A stretch of 64,000 bases of DNA, from positions 248,001 to 312,000 of the forward strand of contig NZ_PDVP01000001.1 in assembly GCF_002727065.1 (NCBI RefSeq), read 5' to 3'. This stretch comes from Zhengella mangrovi. GTDB lineage: Bacteria > Pseudomonadota > Alphaproteobacteria > Rhizobiales > Rhizobiaceae. Within the stretch, counting starts at the first letter, position 1. Every line of letters begins with the position of its first letter. Under the pieces are notes generated by a model, which saw nothing but the letters and a program-made list of their open reading frames with translations, did not search any database and was not told the DNA's origin. The translations under genes were made by a program, and so were the position numbers. Of the stretch, positions 57,677-64,000 are shown in pieces.

Positions 57677-58210
57677 ATGCTTGCCGCTGGCCGCGTGCTG
57701 CGCCGCATTCTCGATGCCCTGTACCTGGCAGGTGGCATCATCGCAGCCTTTTTCACCGTGGCGATCCTCATGCTGATCGTCCTGCAGATGCTGGCGCGCT
57801 GGACCGGCCACGTCTTCCCCGGCGCCACCGACTATGCGGGCTACTGCATGGCGGGCGCCTCCTTCTTCGCCTTTGCCTACGCGCTCAATCACGGCGCCCA
57901 TATCCGCGTCTCGCTGTTCCTCTCGGCGCTTGGCGAAAAGCGGTACTGGGGCGAGGTCTGGTGCTTTGTCATCGGCACCGCCGCCTCCACCTATTTCGCC
58001 TGGTACGCGGTGCGCGGCGCCTGGTGGTCCTGGAAGCTGAAAGACATCAGCCAGGGCCTCGATGCGACGCCGATCTGGATTCCGCAGATCTCCATGGTCG
58101 CCGGCACGGTACTGCTGGCCATCGCCTTCTGGGATCATCTCGTCCGCCTCCTTGTCACAGGCTCGCATGGCATCACCACCGATGCCGTCAGCCAGAGCCA
58201 CGCGGAGTGA
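57677..58210 (+). CDS. TRAP transporter small permease (DctQ)
   Basis: 177 aa with four helices (YLAGGIIAAFFTVAILMLIVLQMLARW; DYAGYCMAGASFFAFAYALNHGAHIRVSLFL; CFVIGTAASTYFAWYAVRG; ISMVAGTVLLAIAFWDHLVRLL). The pattern ALNHGAHIRV is characteristic of DctQ. It joins the DctM-like protein encoded 6 bp downstream. Confidence 0.9.
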   Translation: MLAAGRVLRRILDALYLAGGIIAAFFTVAILMLIVLQMLARWTGHVFPGATDYAGYCMAGASFFAFAYALNHGAHIRVSLFLSALGEKRYWGEVWCFVIGTAASTYFAWYAVRGAWWSWKLKDISQGLDATPIWIPQISMVAGTVLLAIAFWDHLVRLLVTGSHGITTDAVSQSHAE

Positions 58211-58216
58211 CGCGTC

Positions 58217-59527
58217 ATGGAACAGCTCGCTCCCATCGCGATTTTCCTCTTCGTCCTGTTCCTGCTGCTGGGCTCCGGCGTCTGGGTCGGCCTGTCGCTG
58301 CTCGGCGTCGCCTATGTCGGCATGGAACTCTTCACCAGCCGTCCGGTCGGCGATGCCATGATCACCACGATCTGGACCTCGTCCTCGTCGTGGACGCTGA
58401 CGGCCCTGCCGCTCTTCATCTGGATGGGCGAGATCCTTTACCGGACGCGCCTGTCGGAGGACATGTTCAGGGGCCTGTCGCCCTGGATGGCGCCGCTGCC
58501 AGGCGGCCTCGTCCACACCAACATCGTCGGCTGCACCGTCTTTGCCGCGGTCTCCGGCTCGTCGGCCGCCACACTGACGACGGTCGGCAAGATGTCCATT
58601 CCCGAGTTGCGCAAGCGCGGCTATCCCGAACGCATGATCATCGGCACGCTGGCCGGCGCGGCCACGCTCGGCCTGATGATCCCGCCGTCGCTGACGCTCA
58701 TCGTCTATGGCGTCACGATCAATGAATCGATCACCAAGCTCTTCATGGCCGGCGTCTTCCCGGGCCTGGTCCTGGCCGCCATGTTCATGGCCTACGTGGC
58801 GATCATGTCGCGGTTCTCGAAGGATTTCACGCCCGACGAGGAACCCGCGATGACCTTCATGGAGAAGGTGAAGAACTCGCGGTTCCTCATCCCGGTCATC
58901 AGCCTCATCCTCGTCGTGATCGGTTCGATGTACCTCGGCTATGCCACGGCGACGGAGGCCGCGGCCTTTGGCGTCATCGGCGCGCTCATGCTTGCGGCGT
59001 CGCAGGGTTCGCTGACGGTCTCCACCTTTTCCGAAAGCCTCATGGGCGCGGTGCGCACCTCCGCCATGATCGCCCTCATTCTCGCCGGTGCCGCCTTCCT
59101 CTCCCTGTCTATGGGCTTCACCGGACTGCCGCGCGGCCTCGCCGATTTCATTGCCTCGCTGGAGCTGTCGCGCTTCCAGCTTCTCATGGCGCTGCTGGTC
59201 TTCTACATCATCCTCGGCTGCTTCCTGGATGGCATCTCCTCCGTCGTGCTCACCATGGCGGTGGTCGAGCCGATGATCCGCCAGGCCGGCATCGATTTCA
59301 TCTGGTTCGGCATCTTCATTGTCGTCGTGGTGGAGATGGCCCAGATCACCCCGCCGATCGGCTTCAACCTCTTCGTGCTGCAGGGCATGACCCATCACGA
59401 GATGAACTTCATCGCGCGCGCCGCCCTGCCCATGTTCCTGATCATGGTCGTGATGGTCTTCGTGCTCATCGCCTTCCCGGACCTGGCGACGTGGCTGCCC
59501 GACAACATCCGCCAGCGGCCGGGCTGA
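58217..59527 (+). CDS. TRAP transporter large permease (DctM)
   Basis: 436 aa, about twelve helices. Typical DctM segments: LPLFIWMGEILYRTRLSEDMFRGLSPWMAPLPGGLVHTNIVGCTVFAAVSGSSAATLTTVGKMSIPELRKRGYP, ATLGLMIPPSLTLIVYGVTINESITKLFMAGVFPG and AQITPPIGFNLFVLQG. It carries the sodium-coupled transport step with DctPQ. Confidence 0.93.
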   Translation: MEQLAPIAIFLFVLFLLLGSGVWVGLSLLGVAYVGMELFTSRPVGDAMITTIWTSSSSWTLTALPLFIWMGEILYRTRLSEDMFRGLSPWMAPLPGGLVHTNIVGCTVFAAVSGSSAATLTTVGKMSIPELRKRGYPERMIIGTLAGAATLGLMIPPSLTLIVYGVTINESITKLFMAGVFPGLVLAAMFMAYVAIMSRFSKDFTPDEEPAMTFMEKVKNSRFLIPVISLILVVIGSMYLGYATATEAAAFGVIGALMLAASQGSLTVSTFSESLMGAVRTSAMIALILAGAAFLSLSMGFTGLPRGLADFIASLELSRFQLLMALLVFYIILGCFLDGISSVVLTMAVVEPMIRQAGIDFIWFGIFIVVVVEMAQITPPIGFNLFVLQGMTHHEMNFIARAALPMFLIMVVMVFVLIAFPDLATWLPDNIRQRPG

Positions 59528-59534
59528 GCCGCGC

Positions 59535-60278
59535 ATGCAGGATGCCTTTGCCCATGTTGCGGCCGCGCCCTGGGTGGCCGTCGCGGTGGTTTTCATTGCC
59601 ATGGTCGCCGCCGTCGTCCAGTTCGGCCTCGGCATGGGGTTCGGCCTGACCGCCGCCCCCCTGCTGGCCCTGATCGATCCGCAGCTCGTACCGGTTTCCA
59701 CGCTCTATCTCGGCCTGGCGACCTCCGCGTGGACCGCGTTTGACGAGCGCGGCGCGGTTGTCTGGCCGGAGGTCTGGACCGCCGCGGTCGGCCGCCTCAT
59801 TGGCGTGGTCGTGGCCACCGCCGTCCTGGTCTGGATTTCCGACCGCAAGGCCTTCTCGCTGGTCTTCGGCCTGATGGTCGGGCTGGCCGTCCTGCTGTCG
59901 GTCGCCGGCTGGCGCCTGAAATTCAGCCGGCCGAGCCTGGTCGCCATGGCCACCGTTTCGGGCCTCATGGGTACCATCACCTCGGTCGGCGCGCCACCGC
60001 TGGCCATCGTCTACCAGGATCGCCCGGCCGGCCAGGCACGCCCCACGCTGGCGGCCTTTTTCGCCGTCGGCTGTGCGCTGTCCCTCGTCGGCCTGCACCT
60101 GTCCGGCTGGGCCGGACCACGCGATCTCGCCCTGGCACTGATCATGGTACCCGGCATGCTGGCCGGCTGGCTGGTCGCCCGCCTCCTGGCCGGCCGCTTT
60201 GACAAGCGCTATCGCCCGGCGCTGCTGACCGTCGCCGCCGTGGCCGCCGTCATCCTCGTCCTGCGCGGATTGGCGTGA
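59535..60278 (+). CDS. TauE/SafE-family sulfite exporter-like membrane protein
   Basis: 247 aa, eight helices in two TauE repeats (VVQFGLGMGFGLTAAPLLALIDPQLVPVSTLYLGLATSAW and TVSGLMGTITSVGAPPLAIVYQDRP). TauE-like proteins export sulfite, sulfoacetate or other organic anions. It lies 7 bp after dctM and overlaps the next gene, so it belongs to the transport block of the module. A sulfonate substrate is possible, but no desulfonating enzyme can be recognised. Confidence 0.82.
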   Translation: MQDAFAHVAAAPWVAVAVVFIAMVAAVVQFGLGMGFGLTAAPLLALIDPQLVPVSTLYLGLATSAWTAFDERGAVVWPEVWTAAVGRLIGVVVATAVLVWISDRKAFSLVFGLMVGLAVLLSVAGWRLKFSRPSLVAMATVSGLMGTITSVGAPPLAIVYQDRPAGQARPTLAAFFAVGCALSLVGLHLSGWAGPRDLALALIMVPGMLAGWLVARLLAGRFDKRYRPALLTVAAVAAVILVLRGLA

Positions 60279-61222
60279 TGGCAGGCCTGCTGGATTTGCT
60301 CGGCTTCTGTGCCCGCCACGGGCGGCTCATCCTGATCGCCGGTCTCGTCGGTGGCATGGCGCTGCCGGACCTCGCCCACGCCATGCGTCCCTGGCTGCAG
60401 GAAATGGTCGCGGGCCTGCTGTTTCTGGCGGCGCTGCGCATCGGGCCGCGCCAGGCCTTCGGGTCGCTGGCCGCCTTTCCGCGCACGCTGGGCCTTGCCC
60501 TTGTCTACCAGCTCGTCCTGCCGCTTGCTGCCTATGCCCTGTTCGCCGCCGCGGGCATGCAGGCCTCGGGCCTTGCCATGTCCCTTATGCTCATGCTGTC
60601 GGGCTCTTCCATTTCCGGCAGTCCGAACCTTGCCGTGCTGACCGGCCATGACCCGGCCCCCGCCTTGCGCCTGCTGGTTCTGGGCACCGCCATCCTGCCG
60701 TTGACGGCCTTTCCGGTCTTCGCGCTCCTGCCGGAACTGGGCGGCGCGCTGGCCGTGGCGTCGGCCTCCGCGCGCCTGCTCGCGGTCATCCTCGTGGCCT
60801 CCGTGGTGGCCTTCGCCATTCGCGCCTGGCTGCTGCGCAATCCCGGGCCGCGCGTCGTAGCCGCCATCGACGGCCTGTCGGCGCTGGCCATGGCCGTGGT
60901 CGTGGTCGGGCTCATGTCAGCGGTCGGTCCGGCCCTGCGCGCGGACCCGTGGGGCTTCGTGCTCTGGCTGGGCGTTGCCTGTGCCGCCAACCTCGGGTTC
61001 CAGGTCGCCGCCTTTGCCCTGCTCGGCCGCACCGCCCTGGCGGGCGAGCGGGTGCCGCTGGCCATCATCGCCGGCAACCGCAACATTGCCCTTTTTCTCG
61101 TCGCGCTGCCGCCGGCGGTGACCGATCCGCTGCTGCTTTTCATCGGCTGCTACCAGATCCCCATGTACCTGACTCCGGTGCTGCTTGGCTGGCTCTACGC
61201 CCGCCCCGTCACGGGCAAGTGA
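60278..61222 (+). CDS. Bile-acid:sodium-symporter-like (BASS/ArsB-fold) membrane protein
   Basis: 314 aa from ATG 60278, which shares TGATG with the preceding stop. Ten hydrophobic segments in the pattern of BASS transporters (LVGGMALPDLAHAMRPWLQEMVAGLLFLAALRIGP; MLSGSSISGSPNLAVLTGHDPAPALRLLVLGTAILPL; LAIIAGNRNIALFLVALPP with NRN at the second crossover). Such carriers move organic anions with sodium. The protein is rather divergent. A third transporter in the same block as TRAP and TauE is notable. Confidence 0.72.
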   Translation: MAGLLDLLGFCARHGRLILIAGLVGGMALPDLAHAMRPWLQEMVAGLLFLAALRIGPRQAFGSLAAFPRTLGLALVYQLVLPLAAYALFAAAGMQASGLAMSLMLMLSGSSISGSPNLAVLTGHDPAPALRLLVLGTAILPLTAFPVFALLPELGGALAVASASARLLAVILVASVVAFAIRAWLLRNPGPRVVAAIDGLSALAMAVVVVGLMSAVGPALRADPWGFVLWLGVACAANLGFQVAAFALLGRTALAGERVPLAIIAGNRNIALFLVALPPAVTDPLLLFIGCYQIPMYLTPVLLGWLYARPVTGK

Positions 61223-61311
61223 CCCGGCCGTGATTGACCTTCGCGCAAGAGGGCGCGAAAACAGCCGGAAATTGAATGGGCCCCATGGCCCGTTCCAGAC
61301 GGAGTAGTCGC

Positions 61312-62532
61312 TTGAAACGCCTTTTTGCCCCGCTTTTCGCCGCCATGCTTGGCGCCACGCCGGCCTTTGCCGCCGATCCCGACCCGGCCGACTGGGATGC
61401 CGTCCTCGATGCGGCCCGCGGCCAGACCGTCTACTGGAACGCCTGGGGCGGGTCGGAGAACATCAACGCCTACATCGGCTGGGCGGGCGAGGAACTGCAG
61501 AACCGCTATGGCGTCACGCTGGTGCAGGTGAAGCTCGAGGACACCGCGACCGCCGTCGCCACCGTGGTGGCGGAGAAGGCCGCTGGCAAGACCAAGGACG
61601 GTACCGTCGATCTCGTCTGGATCAACGGAGAGAACTTCGCCTCGATGAAGAAGCAGGGTCTCCTGTTCTCGCCCGGCTGGGCCGACAAGCTGCCCAACTG
61701 GAAATATGTCGACGTCGAAAACAAGCCGACCATCACGGTCGACTTCACCATTCCGACCGACGGGCTGGAGAGTCCCTGGGGCATGGCCAAGCTGGTCTTC
61801 TTCCACGACAGTGCCCGCACCGATGCGGACTCCATGCCGAAGGACACGGCCGGCCTCCTGGAATGGGCAAGGGCCCACCCGGGCCGCTTCTCCTATCCGC
61901 AGCCGCCGGATTTCATCGGGTCCAGCTTTCTCAAGCAGGTCTTGAGCGAGCGCGTTGCCGACCCCGCGGTGCTGCAGAAGCCGGTCGTCGAGGCCGATTT
62001 CGACGCGGTCGCCAAGCCGCTCTTCGATTATCTCGACGAGCTTCATCCGCTGATGTGGCGGCAGGGCCGGGCCTTTCCGAAGAACTATCCTGCGATGAAG
62101 CAGATGCTCGCCGACGGCGAGGTCGAGATCATCTTCGCCTTCAATCCGGCCGAGGCGTCCAATGCCATCGCCGCCGGTGAACTGCCCGACACGGTGCGTT
62201 CCTTCATCTTCCCCAAGGGCACGCTCTCCAACACCCATTTCGTCGCCGTTCCGTTCAACGCGAAGGCCAAGGCCGGCGCGCTGGTGACCGCCAATTTCCT
62301 GCTCTCGCCGGAAGCCCAGGTCCGCAAGCAGAACCCCGATGTCTGGGGGGATCCCACGGTTCTGGCCATGGACCGTTTGTCCGAGGAGGACCGGGCCCGA
62401 TTCGAGGAACTCGACCTCGGCGTCGCAACCCTGCCGCCGGACCGGCTCGGCCCCGCCATTCCCGAGCCCCACGCAAGCTGGATGACGCGGCTGGAGGAGG
62501 AATGGACACGCCGCTACGGCGTCGCCAATTGA
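61312..62532 (+). CDS. ABC importer substrate-binding protein, YnjB family
   Basis: 406 aa from TTG 61312, chosen because GGAG lies seven bases upstream and a clean signal peptide then starts (KRLFAPLFAAMLGATPAFAAD); ATGs at 61276 and 61285 have no ribosome site. Mature protein: YWNAWGGSENINAYIGWAGEELQNRYGVTLVQVKLEDTATAVATVVAEKAAGK, LVWINGENFASMKKQGLLFSPGW, AFNPAEASNAIAAGELPDTVRSF. This is the YnjB family next to thiamine and iron binders. The physiological ligand is not known; it pairs with the YnjC-type permease that follows. Confidence 0.85.
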   Translation: MKRLFAPLFAAMLGATPAFAADPDPADWDAVLDAARGQTVYWNAWGGSENINAYIGWAGEELQNRYGVTLVQVKLEDTATAVATVVAEKAAGKTKDGTVDLVWINGENFASMKKQGLLFSPGWADKLPNWKYVDVENKPTITVDFTIPTDGLESPWGMAKLVFFHDSARTDADSMPKDTAGLLEWARAHPGRFSYPQPPDFIGSSFLKQVLSERVADPAVLQKPVVEADFDAVAKPLFDYLDELHPLMWRQGRAFPKNYPAMKQMLADGEVEIIFAFNPAEASNAIAAGELPDTVRSFIFPKGTLSNTHFVAVPFNAKAKAGALVTANFLLSPEAQVRKQNPDVWGDPTVLAMDRLSEEDRARFEELDLGVATLPPDRLGPAIPEPHASWMTRLEEEWTRRYGVAN

Positions 62533-62566
62533 CGCCGCCCGGCCTCGTCCGCGCCGGTTGCCGCCG

Positions 62567-64000
62567 TTGACCGGGTTCCCGGTCGCCCGCCTGGGACCGC
62601 CGCTGGCGATCGCCCTGCTGGCCGGACCGGTCGTTGCCGGTCTCGCCGGAACGCTGGTTCCGGCTTTCGGCTATCTGCCGGCGCTCGGTGGCGACCGCTT
62701 CAGCCTTGAGCCGTTCCGCCACCTTTCCGCCCAGCCCGGTCTTGTCCAGTCCTGCCTCGTCAGCCTGTTCGCCGGACTGGCGGCCACGGTCGTGTCGCTG
62801 GCCGGCGTCGCCCTCTTCGTCGCCGCCCATGCCGGCACGCCGCTCTTCGGAAGGCTCCAGCACCTGCTCTCGCCGCTGCTCTCCGTGCCCCATGCAGCGG
62901 CCGCCTTCGGTCTCGCTTTCCTCGTCGCGCCGTCCGGCTGGCTGGCCCGCATCGTATCGCCGGGCCTCACCGGCTGGACCGCGCCGCCCGACGTCCTTCT
63001 CGTCCACGATGCCATGGGACTGGCCATGATCGCCGGACTCGTGGCCAAGGAAATCCCCTTCCTGCTGCTGATCGCGCTGGCTGCGCTGCCGCAGGTCCGC
63101 CTGGCCGAAACCCGCCGCCTGGCCGCCTCGCTCGGTCACGGCCGCATCGCCGGCTTCCTCTTCTTCGCCTGGCCGCCGCTCTACCGCCAGCTCCGGCTTG
63201 CGGTCCTCGCGGTCCTCGCCTTTTCCACCTCCGTCGTCGATGTCGCGGTTATCCTCGGGCCGGTCGCCCCCGCGCCGCTGGCGGTCAGGCTCGTCGGCTG
63301 GATGAACGATCCCGACCTGGCGATGCGCTTCTTTGCCTCCGCCGGCGCCATCTTGCAACTGGGCATCACGGCACTCGCCTGCCTGCTCTGGCTGGCGCTC
63401 GAACGCGTCGGCGGCGGCCTCCTCGCCTGGCTGCGCGATGGCGGCTGGCGCGGCCGGCGCGACAGGGCGCTGCGGGCCGCCGCGCTTGTCCTGCCGGGCC
63501 TCTCCGCGCTGACGATCGGCGCCGGCCTGGTCCTGCTCGCCATCTGGTCGGTGGCCGGGCTCTGGCAGTTTCCGGACGCCCTGCCGCAGGCATTTACGAT
63601 GCGCAGCTGGCAGCGCGCCCTGCCGCAACTCGCCGGACCGCTGACGGTCACCTTCACCGTCGGCATCCTGGCGGCGGCCATCGCGACGGTCCTCGCCATT
63701 CTCTGCCTGCGCCGCGAGGACGAGACCATGGCGCCTCCCGGCCGCCTTCTGTGGCTGGTCTACCTGCCGCTGATCGTACCCCAGGCGGCCTTTCTTTTCG
63801 GCCTGCAGTTGCTGCTGATCGGCATCCGCGCCGAGCCGGGCCTGTCGGCGCTCGTCCTTGCCCATCTCGTCTTCGTCATGCCCTATGTCTTCCTGTCGCT
63901 GTCCGATCCCTGGCGGGCCTACGACCGCCGTTACGAGACCATTGCCGCCGGCCTCGGCGCCTCGCGCCTGAGGACGTTCTGGCGCATCCGCATGCCGATG
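62567..64000 (+). CDS. ABC importer permease, YnjC family (3' end outside window)
   Basis: 478 codons remain open to the last base. It is a two-repeat binding-protein-dependent permease with about twelve helices. The first EAA-like loop is RRLAASLGHGRIAGFLFFAWPPLYRQ, and a second, ETIAAGLGASRLRTFWRIRMPM, lies at the very end of the window. YnjC has both halves in one chain, as here. The start is uncertain: TTG 62567 or TTG 62558, no ATG in frame. A GGAGG-led ATG at 62502 in another frame stops at 62570 after 22 codons, overlapping the TTG start, and might couple translation. The partner ATPase would lie beyond the window. Confidence 0.85.
   Translation, partial: MTGFPVARLGPPLAIALLAGPVVAGLAGTLVPAFGYLPALGGDRFSLEPFRHLSAQPGLVQSCLVSLFAGLAATVVSLAGVALFVAAHAGTPLFGRLQHLLSPLLSVPHAAAAFGLAFLVAPSGWLARIVSPGLTGWTAPPDVLLVHDAMGLAMIAGLVAKEIPFLLLIALAALPQVRLAETRRLAASLGHGRIAGFLFFAWPPLYRQLRLAVLAVLAFSTSVVDVAVILGPVAPAPLAVRLVGWMNDPDLAMRFFASAGAILQLGITALACLLWLALERVGGGLLAWLRDGGWRGRRDRALRAAALVLPGLSALTIGAGLVLLAIWSVAGLWQFPDALPQAFTMRSWQRALPQLAGPLTVTFTVGILAAAIATVLAILCLRREDETMAPPGRLLWLVYLPLIVPQAAFLFGLQLLLIGIRAEPGLSALVLAHLVFVMPYVFLSLSDPWRAYDRRYETIAAGLGASRLRTFWRIRMPM

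Overview
The window is 64 kb of GC-rich DNA with dense, short-spaced operons. Gene content points to an alphaproteobacterium, most likely of the Hyphomicrobiales: SoxBDAG sarcosine oxidase, an MttB-like methyltransferase next to a dimethylglycine-dehydrogenase-like flavoprotein, GlxA-type AraC regulators, a cyo quinol oxidase, bfd/bfr and many ABC/TRAP uptake systems. I see no rRNA, tRNA, CRISPR array, transposase or phage gene. It reads as ordinary chromosome or a chromid, rich in catabolic modules. The assignment is by gene families only.

1-12 kb: an amide uptake and degradation locus. A MarR repressor is divergent from a cytosolic AmiC-like amide sensor. Then follow a flotillin-like SPFH protein, a Tat-exported branched-chain/urea/amide-type binding protein, two permeases, a LivG ATPase, one long ORF joining a LivF ATPase to a complete signature amidase, and an acyl-CoA synthetase. 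The inferred route is amide import, hydrolysis to acid plus ammonia, then CoA activation. Four copies of a 12-bp motif lie in the two promoter regions. 11.8-23.8 kb: bfd-bfr with an Irr-box-like site, a DMT exporter, a NEW3-domain/ABC-2 exporter operon, the cyoABCD quinol oxidase, a RhlE-type RNA helicase and rpsU.

23.8-37.7 kb: methylated-amine catabolism. On the minus strand are two tandem GlxA/AraC regulators, a nitrilase-family hydrolase, an MttB-like methyltransferase and a DMGDH/SarDH-like protein. Divergently run soxB-soxD-soxA-soxG (with an unusual cysteine-free SoxD) and a glycerate 2-kinase. Together these could strip methyl groups down to glycine, pass C1 units to tetrahydrofolate and return carbon through glycerate. 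37.7-46.2 kb: gluconate module (gntK and a LacI regulator divergent from gnd, with a perfect palindromic operator between them), a LysR regulator resembling those of formate dehydrogenase operons, and a Ugp-type ABC importer ending at a strong terminator.

46.2-50.7 kb: RND efflux pump, adaptor and a small DUF2892-like membrane protein. 50.8-61.2 kb: a catabolic module of unknown substrate with a FadR-like regulator, Asp/Glu racemase family enzyme, ThDP enzyme, muconate-cycloisomerase-like enolase-superfamily enzyme, DadA-like oxidase, DctPQM TRAP transporter, TauE exporter and BASS-like carrier. 61.3-64 kb: YnjB/YnjC-type ABC importer, cut by the window end. Three importers carry a GC-rich hairpin directly after the binding-protein gene, which probably sets high binding-protein to permease ratios.
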